Source: Engraulis encrasicolus (lineage: Eukaryota > Chordata > Actinopteri > Clupeiformes > Engraulidae). From it: 64,000 nt of DNA. A program made the translations under genes and the position numbers. The stretch is taken from NCBI RefSeq assembly GCF_034702125.1, contig NC_085865.1, forward strand, positions 19,603,281 to 19,667,280, given 5' to 3'. Below, in pieces: positions 1-64,000 of the stretch (the stretch's first letter is position 1; every line of letters begins with the position of its first letter). A model generated the notes under the pieces. It was not told where the DNA came from. It saw only the letters and a program-made list of their open reading frames with translations, and made no database searches.

Positions 1-44606
<44,606 letters not shown>

Positions 44607-45442
44607 GGCATAGGTCCTGCGAATGGAGTTGTGATCTCATGAGAGGCCTTGCTCATCATTTGACAGCAGAATGCAGTAAATCTCAGTCATGGTGTCAGTC
44701 AGGTATTATCAACACAGCTGGTCAGTAAAAATTAGATTTGTAAGAAAGGTAAGACAACAGCACTAGTGTAGGTTAAATGTTTCACCAAAGAATCTCTGCT
44801 TTTGCTCATTGACATTCCACCGCTCAATGTACAAGAGCTAGAGATTTACGTACCTCTCAAACGCATGCAGGGAGCAGAGGGAATATGTAAAGGACTGTAA
44901 AACATTCCGAAGAGTTGGATTTCTACACAGCACATGAGTGAGCCATCGGTGGTTCATTGACCGGACATTACATCACCATCAAGAGGTTACTGTTTGCCGA
45001 TCTGAAAAGGTTCATCCTGTGTGTTAATTTTATGGAACTATTGTGATTCTACCGGTCCACATTTTCTACACGCTTGTGATTTGTCAATTGAACGAGACTT
45101 GTGTGTGACAACGCGAGATTAGACTGAACCATTGGTGTTAAAGTCATTAAAGGTTTTATGAAATGTTTGTATCGGTTTTGTAGTAATGAATAGATTAGCG
45201 GTAATTCACGAGTATTCCTAAAATCAAAAATTTGGCGTGCCAAATGTATCACATTGAAAGAGAATTCAGTAAATGGGATAAAATGTTGCCACCAATGTCA
45301 CGTGGTTTCGCCTACCCCGCCCCATGATCCTTCCAGAACTCGCCGGCAGATCCGCGCGGCTAGGTGTCCACTTCAGGATCATCTCACAGCACTGAAATCA
45401 CCAATTTCATAAGAATTTGGGCACCGCATTCCATCTTCTAAC
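44607..45442. promoter_or_regulatory. Divergent MTRR / CCT5 promoter region
   Basis: The two start codons face away from each other across 836 bp. Within 150 bp of the CCT5 ATG are a CCAAT box (45292-45296), a perfect E-box CACGTG (45299-45304), a GC box CCCCGCCCC (45315-45323) and TTCCAGAA (45331-45338). The last matches the inverted nTTCnnGAAn pair of a heat-shock element, which fits the known HSF1 control of CCT subunits. No TATA box is placed convincingly. The MTRR-proximal half (44620-45290) shows no clear motif and may hold an untranslated MTRR exon. Element identities come from consensus matching only. Confidence 0.6.
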
Positions 45443-52417
<6,975 letters not shown>

Positions 52418-52562
52418 ACACCCTTCTCACACACACACCACCGTCGTCTTAGTGTATGACCCTGTGCACTTGTCTAGTGGGAAACGTGTCCAGTCTTTTC
52501 AGAGTGTTTATTTATCCTTTGATACCATTTGCTCTTGCTATAACTGTAGAGGGACGGAAGTC

Positions 52563-52568
52563 AATAAA
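52563..52568 (+). terminator. cct5: CCT5 poly(A) signal
   Basis: AATAAA occurs 146 bp after the CCT5 stop codon, in a short AT-rich 3' UTR. Confidence 0.75.
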
Positions 52569-52658
52569 GTCTCCATCTGTGACATGTCATTTCCTCATGT
52601 CTGGATTTCTGTTGCATGAAATGATGCCTGTGATGCAAGAACTAATGTAATGAATAGC

Positions 52659-52664
52659 TTTATT
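52659..52664 (-). terminator. cmbl: CMBL poly(A) signal
   Basis: TTTATT on the plus strand (AATAAA on the minus strand) lies about 220 bp beyond the CMBL stop codon, and only 91 bp past the CCT5 signal on the opposite strand. Confidence 0.6.
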
Positions 52665-52882
52665 ATGCCTATTTGATTTTGGCTGCCAGGGTTTCAGGCA
52701 ATTTTGCTTAATCAGAGGAAGGCAGTACATTTGGCACATTAAGACAAGCAGTTAAGTGCATATATATGTTCTGGTCTGGTATATGGTCTGATTTGGTCTT
52801 GGACTCGTACATCATTAAGTTACACTGCATCAATTGTAAATTTGGTCGCAATGCATTGATTTAGTTTCCCTTAGACATGTTT

Positions 52883-54254
52883 CTAAACATACTTTTCCAA
52901 CCAGTTCAGCAAATCTGTCCTAGCCTCCTGGATGTACGGCTTGTCATCGGGGTTGATGTCCTCTCTCTTGCGATGCACAAATCCGTGTGTCTGTCCTGGG
53001 TAGATCTTAACATGGAAATCGACAGTGCACTTCTCCTTCAAATGCTCTTCCAGGACGGTCACCTGCATGAAAGAAAATTGCCCTTGTAAGTCATGCAAGG
53101 ACACTAGAGATTGTTAGCCTAGTAAACTAGCCCCACCCGCCAGTGGCCAAAATTATTTTTGCCTGTAAATATTCACATTTAAATCTCACATTTAGGCTGG
53201 GTTACCAGGCTAAGAGACTGACTTTTTTAAATCCCAGCTATCGTGTGTCAATCGTACCTGATCAAGTGGAATGACTGCATCATTCTCTGCAAAAATGAAA
53301 AAGGTGGGACTCTTGAGCTGAAATCGGTCCTCTCTCTCACGGACGATCCCTGTGAAAGGCACCAAATGTATTTGAACCAAAGAATTGGTTGTTTTTCATA
53401 CATTTTCTCAATGCAATTTATGGTCTCCAGAATGAGGCTCATGTATTGACTTGGAAAGAAAAGGAACACTTGCAACTGCTGCATCACATCTGGCATTATC
53501 GTTATTGGCAGTCTTTACCGTAGACAGATACTCCAGCTTTAACTTCGGGGTATTGCAGGGCAATGTGATGCACAGCCACTCCACCCCAACAGAAGCCCAC
53601 AGACGCCAGCCTTTTGGCTCCACACTGCCCCTTTAGGTATTTCAGCACTACGTCGACTTCCCTGCAGGGGGCAGTAGCAGCATTAAGAAAAGTCATTGCA
53701 GTTCTACTTCATGGAAAGTTGATGGAACAGTAGCAGTGAATGGAACTATTTGACATTACAGATGTTAGTGGGGGAAAGATTGACTTTTTATCTGCATATT
53801 GCATTTGACAGAATAAGATTTTCTGTAGCGGTTATGTACTTGTTGATGTTGGTTGGCTTTTTGTCCTCCAGCCATTCCTGAAAGGTTGCCCAGTCATGTG
53901 ATGGACTCCACGGCTCTTTACCCATGTAGAAATCTGGTACAATGGCTCTGAAGGAAAACAACAAAGAGGCATCACTATACACAGCATTCACCTACCTCTA
54001 CTAAAATGTACTTCCCTGGAAGTTTCATTGGATACTTGCATGTATCCATTGGTAGACAACATGTCGGCCATGTATCTGGTGTTGGGAAGTTGCCATCCGT
54101 AGATGTCCTGAATCACGACGACCGCTTTATCTGAAGGGACAGCTGGTTTGACAACATAAGCCTTCACGTGGTCAATCTGGATCTCCTGTCCGAGTCCTCC
54201 GTACTCCATCCGATCTCCTATGTCGCACGGACATGGCTTTGCTTCGTTGGCCAT
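52883..54254 (-). CDS. cmbl: CMBL, carboxymethylenebutenolidase homolog (complete)
   Basis: Cytosolic cysteine hydrolase of the dienelactone hydrolase family (alpha/beta fold). The human enzyme cleaves ester prodrugs such as olmesartan medoxomil. Coding exons: 54254-54040, 53947-53840, 53661-53519, 53349-53258, 53062-52883; 738 nt, 245 residues, identical to the human length. Catalytic triad: Cys132 in GFCWGG, Asp in FAENDAVIP, His in [13 protein letters not shown]. The N-terminus [15 protein letters not shown] matches the family. The first intron must use a GC donor (GCAAGT after 54040): only this gives NGYIAIVPDF in frame, whereas a nearby GT shifts the frame. CCCCAG directly precedes the ATG, so translation starts at an exon edge; a likely non-coding exon ends at 54603 with a GTGAGT donor. 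Confidence 0.96.
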
Positions 54255-54602
54255 CTGGGGGTAGAGCAAACCAAACTTTCAACAAATGACCAAGCTTCTC
54301 AATATCCTTACAAATTGCTATTTTTTACCAGTGCCTAGTCGTGCACCATCCTGCCCGATGAAAAGGGTAGATCTCTAGGCCTAGGCCTACTGAAATCTCG
54401 GGTTCCAGTGCCAAAATGTGACTTATCAAACAATGACTTGGCTACTTTGTTGCACATACGATTTAATGTAGCCTGGTCACGTGTCATTTTTACATAACCA
54501 AAACTAAAACGATACTCGTTCATAGCTGCAATACCTTTTGCATTTATCATACCACTGGCATATTAACTTTAATTTTCTTATAAATGTAGAACTACCACTC
54601 AC

Positions 54603-54670
54603 TTTGCAAAGTCCCCCTCTGTTTCCTGATAGCCAGCCGACCCACCACTGAGTACGCCAGTCCCTTTTTA
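54603..54670 (-). other. cmbl: Probable CMBL 5' untranslated exon
   Basis: On the minus strand a strong GTGAGT donor follows position 54603, and a CCCCAG acceptor abuts the CMBL start codon at 54255. Splicing between them would remove a 348-bp intron. The upstream limit of this exon is a guess. Confidence 0.4.
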
Positions 54671-54819
54671 ATGCAGCTCGTTGGTCAAGCAGGTTGACGC
54701 CCCTTCGATTCAGTCATAAACGGCAACCTACAATGTAGAGCTATTACCTATTTTTTAGCATTGTATTTCGCCGCATTAAAAAGCTTTGGGATACATTGTT
54801 GAGTCGATGACCCACATCA

Positions 54820-56055
<1,236 letters not shown>

Positions 56056-58866
56056 ATGGACACGGCTGAGGAAGGTAGTGTTAACAGTTAACTGTTGGCT
56101 AATGGTAACTTAGCTTGCTTACGTGCCCCGTACAGAACTTGTCCAAAAAGCCAAGATGTTTTGCTGCTTCGTCATCTAATAAGAGTTAAGGAACCCATAA
56201 TCATAAAACAGAGTCACTGGCACTTTCTGATTTCCTGTAATAGAAGTGGTTGGTTACTGCAGTGACTAGCTATGTAGCCAGTTAAGCTAATGTTAGCTAT
56301 TCAACTTGTTGAAACCTACTTAGAAATCAGCGTAGAGTAGCTAGCGTTGCTTTTCCAAAAACATTGAAAGACAACCCATTTGACATGCTCCATTTGATAG
56401 AGGGCTCCTCCATGATGGTCAGCATTTTCAAATCTAATCGGATCACTTTGCCTTTCTGAGTAAATTAACGTTATTAGCAGGGGCAGTGGGATAACGTCAA
56501 CGGTGGTGGCCATTTATGAAGTAGAGGTACTTTCCCTGTCAAACATATCGACTTGGTTGGCAGTAGTAGTGTTTCAAAGTTTAGAGTGCTGGCCTAAGGA
56601 GTATAATGTAGCTGGCCACGTTGTCGCAATGGTGCGCAATGGTAATAACAAACGTGTGATTTCGTTGGCCTGTACTCTAAACTTTGAAACACTATAGACT
56701 CTACTGCCAAGTCGATATCTATATGTTTGACAGGGAAAGTACTTCATGAAGGTCCACCACCGTTGGCCGTCTCATTTGGGTTGCTGATGCTGACTTTTGA
56801 CTTAACTCTTCCCCTTTTTTGCCAAAGTGCAGCGCTGTTGACAGACTTGAAAATGACCATCTTTCACTTTTTCCAACAGCGGATATATGCCGGGTGTGTC
56901 GTTCCGAAGGAACTCCTGACAAACCCCTGTACCATCCTTGCGTCTGCACCGGCAGTATTAAGTTCATTCACCAGGAATGGTACGTGTCTCAGTCATGTTG
57001 GTCTCAAAACATTCACCTCAACATTCAAGCAGTGCCATTTCAAAAATACCTTACTGAACTGACAACCTGTCATTGTTTGTGTTTCTTCCAACAGCTTGGT
57101 CCAGTGGTTGAAACACAGCAGGAAAGAATACTGTGAATTATGCAAGCACAGATTTGCTTTCACGCCAAGTAAGTGCCCCACTAACAACCACACCATTGCC
57201 AAGAGTGTTTATCGTAGATCTTAATTGGACTAGTTCTGCTACAGCGTAATGACATTTGGTTTAAGATGGATTGCAGTGAAACGTCTCTGCTCTGTGTTTT
57301 GCAGTCTACTCTCCAGACATGCCCTCTCGGCTGCCTGTGCAGGACATCTTTGCAGGACTGGTCACCAGTGTTGGCACAGCTATACGCTACTGGTTTCATT
57401 ACACACTTGTCGCTTTCGCTTGGCTGGGAGTTGTGCCCCTCACAGCATGTAAGTATGACAAAAACAGTGTGTCACTGAACAAAACTGACTATTTGTTTGC
57501 ATCAGCCGTTCATATCCTGTATGCATAGCCATTACCGCCCACAAATAGCCTGAAGCGTAGAGGGGATGATACACTAGGCAACAGTTGAGCAACACCTTTG
57601 GGCAACCTTACTGTAAGATTTCATTTGGACAGTTAATCACTGATATACTTTTTATCAGGGGAAATAGCAGTAGACACGTTTTCTCAGTCATTTCATTGGA
57701 AAAGCAAGAGCCAATAATTTTGCTTCCCAGCAACGTTGCCCAAAAAGTTGCCCTGTGTATCATCACCTTAAGGAAAGTTAAAAAGTCTGATCATCTTCCT
57801 CTTCTTCTTCTTCTTCTTCTTCTTCTTCTTCTTCTTCTTCTTCTTCTTTTTTAACCCTTTGCGGGTGTCTTCATCTAGCACCAGCCAATAAATATATCCC
57901 TTCCCTTTTTCATACTGGCCAGGTCATAGAAGTGGCAATACAATACCCGTAACTGTTGAGAATTTACCAAGCCACAGTGACAAATATTTTGAAAATCGAA
58001 ACCATGTATATATCCCCTGAGGGGAACATGGGGTAACACGTTAATGTGGCACGTGATTATGGAGGTTGAGAGCCCACCTGCAGGTACCCCAAATGTTAAA
58101 TAGATTTCATTTAAATTGATGGTGGTGGTTCATGAGAAAATTCTATGAGTCTATGAGGGAGCAACACAAATTTTGATAATGAACACGTATGTGAAAAAAA
58201 TCTGAAAATGCTATATGTCTGCCCTATGAAGGCAAAGTCCAGTAACTACATATTTTGTCAAAATTGAGGTTTTACTGAAAATGGTCATTACACCTACTTG
58301 TACCTTGTGTGACAAAGCCGCATGGTCCAAAATGTGTCCTGTTTCAGAGATATTGCAGAATCAAATTTGCAGTAGCTGCAATATCCAACCTAATAACAAT
58401 ACTTTGAAGGCATTTTCTCTGTTTCAATATAGCTGTAGTTACTGCACTTTGCCTTTGTAGGGCAGTAATAGATGATGCATACGCACCTCCTGCTACACCT
58501 GCAGCAGTGTCTGGTATGGTATGACCAGAGGAATCAGACACTTTTGCCCTGAGGTGCCTCTGGCGGTCGGCAGTGGTACTCATGTTTCCCTTTTGTCTTG
58601 GCTGCTCTTGTCTCTGTCCCGCAGGTCGAATATACAAGTGTCTGTTTACAGGCTCCGTGAGCTCCCTCCTCACCCTTCCACTGGATATGCTGTCCACGTA
58701 AGTCACACCCTTGCCACCCATTGCCCTACCCTACTCTCCCCTCTCTCTTTCTTTCTCTCGCTCTCGCTCTCGCTCTCCCTTGCTGTCCGCCTGTGGCTTG
58801 TCATACAGATAATATCACTCATTTCACTGTAACACAAACATGGAAACATGCTCACTTTCTCACACA

Positions 58867-58953
<87 letters not shown>

Positions 58954-59567
58954 ACACACATACTTGTGATAGAAGCAGAGATGTTGTTGTCTTTTCTCCT
59001 TTCAAAATACGGCTGGTGTACCTAAAAAAATTTTAGGACTACAAGAGCTAGTGTTGCATATGTTGTTTAATGCTTTGAGTTTGTGTCTAAGACACTGTTT
59101 GGGGATATTGTTAACGAGGTTGGGAGACGCCCGAGGCTCGTGCTCAGTGGTGCAGAACCACTTTTTCCCTCGTCAGCTCAAGCGAAAGGAACATAATCAT
59201 TGCACCTGCACACCTGATCCCTCTTGTTGAGTGGTACCCATCCTGTAATTGTTTGTCCCGTCTCATCAGCGACTGCTGGAACGCAGCCCCCAGTCGTGTC
59301 ATGATGTCACCTCAGGGCCGCTGACAGCTTTTGCTGGGCCCGGGACAAAGCCATCTGAAAGGGCCCCCTACCCAATACATACAATGTAATGGGAACACAA
59401 TTCTGGGCCCCCTATCTCCCTGGGCTCGGGACAATATACCCAGTTGTCCCCCCCCCTGTCGGCGGGCCTGTGTCACCTGACACCACCCCCACCCAGCACT
59501 ACCTTAGGAGAGGGGCTGCTAATATGATGACAGACCTGCAGTGCTCGCTGACATAGCTTAATGACCT

Positions 59568-59648
<81 letters not shown>

Positions 59649-59731
59649 TGCGCACGTGTGTGCGTGTGCTGTCTCTCTGTATTGTCTGTATGTGTGTGTG
59701 TGTTTGTGTTTGTTTGTTCATGCATGCGTGC

Positions 59732-59790
<59 letters not shown>

Positions 59791-61448
59791 TGTTGTTGTG
59801 CTCCAGGGAGAACCTGCTGGCGGACTGCTTGCAGGGCTGCTTTGTGGTGACGTGCACCCTGTGCGCCTTCATCAGCCTGGTGTGGCTGAGGGAGCAGATC
59901 ATCCACGGCGGCGCCCCCCAGTGGCTGGAACAGAACCTGCAGGCTGCAGGCAACATGGCCGCACAGGCCAATGTGGTGAGTCTGATGTGAGCCTGATGTA
60001 AATGCCTTTACAAGCTGTCATCATTTCGTGCTGGGGGTCTGTCTTTGGTTGTGATGATCTGGGCTTTCGCTTGTGTCTTCCTTCACCAATCAGCGAAGAG
60101 AGGGAGTGTTGGTAAATTATGACACGACCAAGAAAACCAAGAAATTTCGTCATTTTGTGCAAAATATAGTGTAGTCAAAATGGCTGGTTTATCAGGCTTA
60201 CAATTTAGAAGGGATACAGATCTCCACGACCTGGCTGTAAGAAAATAAATAAAAATAAAGCTGCAATGTTGCCAACTCTCCCTTCATTACCCAGTATTTC
60301 TAACATTCTTTGGATGTTCTTGAAAAGTGCATGCATTTGTGTCAACTTCAGAGATTCATTTCAATTCTGAATCTTGTGGGTTAGGATAGTTCAAGCAACT
60401 AGACCAGGTGCACTCTAACCCCCAAAGCACTTCTAAGTCACCCTGATTGTCAAACCAGTTTTGACACATGCGTTATCTCCCTAAAACGAGATTTGACATT
60501 CGACTTGTATGGAAACAATTCTGAGACCCTGGATTCCTCTTAGAGAGAGAACAGAAGAACAAACTCTGTGTAGCTGCACGACATCTCCGAGCGCTTCACT
60601 TGCCAATATAATACGACACCGCACAGGCACTTGTTCCAATCATGTGATTTAGAGTCTACTACACACCGATGGGTTAACACTGAGTGAGTGACGAATGTCC
60701 TTGTCGAAGTGTCCGATGGCTTAATTTGTCTTCCCAGACAAAACCTTTTAGAGAGGCTCCCCTTTCTAAAGTGTTCACTTAATGCACTTCAGGCACTACT
60801 GGGTACTGAATACTGGTGGACTTAATTTTTTATTTTATTTCAGGCAAATGTTTTGTTTCACTTGTGCTTTAACAGGTTCAGTGAATGATTCTTCTCCTTT
60901 TCTCTGGATTACTTATGACTGCACTTCACCAGTGTCATACCTTTTGAGAGCTAATGGGTAATGTTCGGTAACTCCTTTGGTGGATAACTGAGTCACATGT
61001 TTTTGAATATGCCCCAGGGGTATCCACTCAAGACCTTATGAAGGCAGGCTTACATAAAAGAAGGTTTTGTGCATGGTATTGGGTATATTTTACCAAAGAT
61101 TGAAATTAAATGGCATATACTCTTTTTTGTGTAATTATTGGCAGAAAACATTCACACTTACTGAAGTCCACGAATGAAATGACTCGTTCACTCGTAAAAT
61201 GCTGAAAGGTTAGCGTCATCATTTTATGAATATATACCACAGGTGACCTAAGTAAAGAGACCATTTCTTGGTCTGTGTGTGTTTTTCACATTGGATCTGA
61301 TAACTGTCAGCTTTTTTTTTTTGCCTTTTGTTAATACAGTTTTACTCATTTGTATTTTCAGCTCTTGTGGTGGACTCTTTTTTTTTTCTTGTTTTCTGTA
61401 TTGGATCTGATGCATCATCTGATGTTGTCTGTATCGATCTCTCCAGGC

Positions 61449-61488
<40 letters not shown>

Positions 61489-63814
61489 CAGGCGGGGGGA
61501 GACCCCGGTCCACAGGCAGAGGCGGCCCCTGCAGAGCATCCCCCGGAGGAAGAGGAGGACGAGGAGGATGAAGATCGAGTGGCGGCCGGCGATGCTGAAC
61601 CACCGGAGGAGGCAGCCGATGACCTGGAGGCGGACAATGAGGAGGAGGAGGAGGAAGAGGAGGAGGCCGGTGCTGAGGATGCGGAGGCCAACAACGGAGG
61701 ACAAGGTACCGCTAGCCTGAGATACTGTACAATACGTACATCCTTACTGATTGCTCAGTGCATTTTTATATTTACGTATTGTACAATTTGAATGTATTTC
61801 CTTACACTCACAGTTGTACAAACCCGATGGATTGGATGTTGAACATACAGTATATTATGTGTATTTATGTACTGTATGATGCAAGGAAAAGGAAAGTGGT
61901 TTTGCTTATGGTATAGTTATTGCCCGTGTTTGCTGACTGATTTTTAAATCCCTTTGGTGTGCACAGATGATATGAACTGGAATGCGCTGGAGTGGGATCG
62001 GGCAGCAGAGGAGCTGACCTGGGAGAGGGTGAGCACAACATCTCATTTACTGAATCATCCCCGACCACACACTGCTGAAACAGAAGACACAGCAGAGGAC
62101 CTTAGCACTAGGAAGGCCTGCTGAACATTCCTTTTAACCGTTGATTAAAAAAAAACTGTGGATTTCAAAGCGGCCTTGCTTTGTAAAGAAAATCTTTCTT
62201 GTTGAAGCAAAACGAGTGTGCAGACCATCTTTAGAAAATACCTGCTACACTTGTTTACCACCTATGATTCTAGTTTATGTATAGATTTGCATATACCCAC
62301 TTCTTTCATCGCTAATGTGAATATGATGTTGCTCTGGCCTAACAGCTGAAGCAGATATGGCCTCTCAGTAGCGCAATTATTTTCCCTGTTCCCTGATGGG
62401 CCCTGAGTAATGGCCAAGTGCTTATTCCAGGTCAAGTAGATCGCAATAATTATATTCTTGTTTTTTATCCCCTTTAGATGCTTGGGCTGGATGGGTCCCT
62501 GGTGTTTCTGGTATGCAAATTCCATGCTTTCCTATACGTTATTATTAAGCATCTATTTTAAGATTTCGTTTGTTCACAAAGTTGTTGCTACTTTCTAGAG
62601 TGTTAGTGTGGTGTTTTTAATTGGAGTTTCTGTTTCTGCCTTTTCCCCTGCAGGAACATGTCTTTTGGGTGGTGTCATTGAACACACTCTTCATACTGGT
62701 TTTCGGTATGTCACAAATACTTTTCCTGTCACTCTCAAAACCAGCTACCTTCCAACTTTTGCTGTGTGTGCGCAATTTCAAAATTATCTTTAAAGGGACA
62801 CTGTGCAGGAAATGGTCAAAAAAGGTACTGCAACTATGCTGCTCATTGAAACTGTGTTGCCTATTGCCAAATTTGACCTTTTCATGATAGTTTACTAAGT
62901 AATAAACTAATATTTTCTAGTATGGCCCAAGTACAGTCATTTTTGCCGCTAAAAATGTTTATTTCTGGAAATTCAATGTGGCGGACCATGGAGAAGATCC
63001 CCCTTTTCATGTATGAAAAGTGCAATTTTTCCAGTCATAATTAATACTTAGAATTTCATGGTGGTGGTAAATATTCATGAAAAAGGTAACATTAGTGAAT
63101 GGCTAGCATTCATTCTGGAAATGAACAACTAAAAATCTCACACAGTGTCCCTTTAAATTGTCGTGTTTGATGGATGATGCTTGCCTCAAAGTTTCTGTGT
63201 TTACCTTCACAGCCTTTTGCCCGTATCACATCGGGCACTTCTCTGTGGTGGGCCTGGGCTTCGAGGAATATGTGAGTGTTCTGCAGCTGTTCCCCATTCG
63301 TTTAGCCTGCATGGGAAATCAGTCAAGCGCAAAAAAGCCTGGAGGCTTATGCACATATGCACTTGAATCAGGCTTAAGTCAGTCACAGCTTAGAGCAAAT
63401 CCCAGTGTACATTTCTGCTTTACATTGCAGAAAAATATTTCACCAAGTATATAGCGAAGTCGTCGCATTACAGCTAATATGCAGTATTTCACATACCGTT
63501 TGATGGCGTTGATCAGCGTTTCATTATCTTAAACGTATTTCTTATACTGCGTTATTGCAACAATAAAGCATTCATTCATTAATTCATTCACTGTTTTATT
63601 GCATAAAATGCTATAAATATTACAGCAAACAATGTATTTCATGTGATGCTACAGTACAGAAAGCACATCATATTATGCTGTATTATGTAGGCATGTCTCA
63701 TGTGGTTGCTGTGTGTGTTTGTATCCTCCACAGGTCCAGGCCTCCCACTTTGAGGGTCTTATAACCACCATTGTTGGCTACATCCTGCTGGCCATGACCT
63801 TAATTTTGTGCCAT
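56056..63814 (+). CDS. marchf6: MARCHF6 (TEB4/Doa10-type ER E3 ubiquitin ligase), exons 1-12, continues off window
   Basis: Polytopic ER-membrane RING-CH ubiquitin ligase of the ERAD pathway; known substrates in mammals include squalene monooxygenase. Exons: 56056-56074, 56880-56979, 57095-57168, 57305-57448, 58625-58697, 59807-59975, 61447-61705, 61967-62028, 62478-62510, 62654-62705, 63213-63271, 63734-63814; 1125 nt = 375 codons, of about 910 in human. RING-CH ligands are C10, C13, C27, C29, H37, C40, C53 and C56. Membrane segments: YWFHYTLVAFAWLGVVPL (exon 4), FVVTCTLCAFISLVWL (exon 6), VFWVVSLNTLFILVFAF (exons 10-11), LITTIVGYILLAMTLIL (exon 12). Exon 7 encodes a 12-Ala run followed by a highly acidic segment. 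One extra Ala (residue 7) lies at the exon 1/2 junction compared with human. All introns are GT-AG and in phase. Confidence 0.95.
56498..56775. repeat. Imperfect hairpin in MARCHF6 intron 1
   Basis: About 100-bp arms (CAACGGTGGTGG...TTTAGAGTGCTGGCC and its inverse) around a roughly 50-bp loop. Shared words include ACTTTCCCTGTCAAACATAT and GTGTTTCAAAGTTTAGAGT. Probably a MITE; no clear target duplication. Confidence 0.75.
57797..57849. repeat. (CTT)n in MARCHF6 intron 4
   Basis: About 17 CTT units. Confidence 0.93.
58219..58465. mobile_element. Small MITE-like element in MARCHF6 intron 4
   Basis: Ends CTGCCCTATGAAGGCAAAGT and, inverted, CTGCCCTACAAAGGCAAAGT are followed on each side by CAGTAACTACA. 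247 bp, no target duplication recognised. Confidence 0.6.
58870..58947. repeat. (CT)n in MARCHF6 intron 5
   Basis: About 39 pure CT units. Confidence 0.95.
59313..59470. mobile_element. hAT-type MITE, GGGCCC-rich family, copy 5
   Basis: CAGGGCCGCTGACAG to CTGTCGGCGGGCCTG, opposite orientation to copy 1, flanked by an exact duplication TGTCACCT (59305-59312 and 59471-59478). Lies in MARCHF6 intron 5. Confidence 0.82.
59570..59788. repeat. (GT)n arrays upstream of MARCHF6 exon 6
   Basis: GT run 59570-59645, mixed sequence, then a second GT run 59731-59788 that ends 18 bp before the exon 6 acceptor-exon border. Confidence 0.95.
59976..61446. other. MARCHF6 intron 6
   Basis: About 1.5 kb of AT-rich intron with no gene or recognised repeat; a T-rich tract precedes the exon 7 acceptor. 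Confidence 0.45.
61447..61705 (+). repeat. marchf6: MARCHF6 exon 7: polyalanine and acidic low-complexity coding segment
   Basis: A pure (CAG)12 array at 61451-61486 is read in the GCA frame, giving Pro195 then Ala196-207. It is followed by runs of Glu and Asp, including nine consecutive Glu encoded mostly by GAG. The segment lies between the second and third membrane spans, on a cytosolic or lumenal loop that is also acidic but Asn/Pro-rich in human. The repeat begins 5 bp into the exon. Confidence 0.9.
62794..63152. mobile_element. piggyBac-like MITE in MARCHF6 intron 10
   Basis: Ends AGGGACACTGTG / CACAGTGTCCCT directly inside TTAA on each side (62790-62793 and 63153-63156). 359 bp, non-coding. 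TTAA targets are the piggyBac signature. Confidence 0.75.
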
Positions 63815-63882
63815 GTATCCTTCAGCTATGCACAGGCCAACCATTAAAACTGTGATTAATGAGTGGCTTAATTTCCCTATAG

Positions 63883-63896
63883 TCTCTCTCTCTCTC

Positions 63897-63963
<67 letters not shown>
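63883..63963. repeat. (CT)n / TTTCTC tract in MARCHF6 intron 12
   Basis: CT units with TTTCTC interruptions close to the right edge. Confidence 0.93.
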
Positions 63964-64000
63964 GTTTCAACATGTATACCTGTAGTTCCTGTTTCAACAT

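Noticed and set aside
53117..53213. Small inverted-repeat segment (TAGCCTAGTAAACTAGCC / GGTTACCAGGCTA) in CMBL intron 4
   Set aside because: Ends are too degenerate and no target duplication is visible; not enough to call an element.
54034..54036. GT donor at 54035 for CMBL intron 1
   Set aside because: It would add four bases to the exon and shift the frame at the next exon; the GC donor restores exact human-length alignment.
54335..54550. 71-codon minus-strand ORF upstream of CMBL
   Set aside because: No homology recognised, and it lies inside the proposed CMBL 5' UTR intron.

Overview
This is vertebrate, almost certainly teleost, nuclear DNA. The genes are split by spliceosomal introns. 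Long CA/GT, CT/GA and GATA microsatellites are everywhere, and the introns are full of fish-type repeats: hAT and piggyBac-like MITEs, Tc1 elements, an L2-like LINE and tRNA-derived SINEs. I cannot name the species.

Layout. (1) Positions 1-44606, minus strand: MTRR (methionine synthase reductase). Fourteen coding exons could be placed; only the last runs off the left edge. One intron (4561-28202) is 23.6 kb. (2) 44607-45442: a compact divergent promoter region. (3) 45443-52417, plus strand: complete CCT5 (TRiC/CCT subunit epsilon), 11 exons, 541 codons. (4) 52883-54254, minus strand: complete CMBL (carboxymethylenebutenolidase homolog), 5 coding exons, 245 codons, with one GC-AG intron; its poly(A) signal lies within 100 bp of that of CCT5. 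(5) 54846-54919, minus strand: a tRNA-Thr(AGT) gene. (6) 56056 to the right edge, plus strand: MARCHF6 (ER ubiquitin ligase), first 12 coding exons (375 codons).

The genes do unrelated housekeeping jobs: cobalamin/methionine metabolism, cytosolic protein folding, ester hydrolysis and ER-associated degradation. They are not an operon-like unit. CCT5-CMBL-MARCHF6 are also neighbours in human 5p15.2; MTRR lying head-to-head with CCT5 differs from the human layout as I know it.

Mobile DNA explains most of the rest. The giant MTRR intron holds the most striking structure: a 2.5-kb inverted repeat (18509-21023) whose arms carry two near-identical, divergently oriented ORFs of about 155 codons, bracketed by GGATCC-rich hAT-like ends. 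It also holds an apparently intact Tc1 transposase nested inside another element. Eight MITEs have exact 8-bp target duplications. Most of the long open frames elsewhere are translations of microsatellites, not genes. I see no clear evidence of a new multi-gene system; the twin-ORF palindrome is the best candidate for something undescribed.
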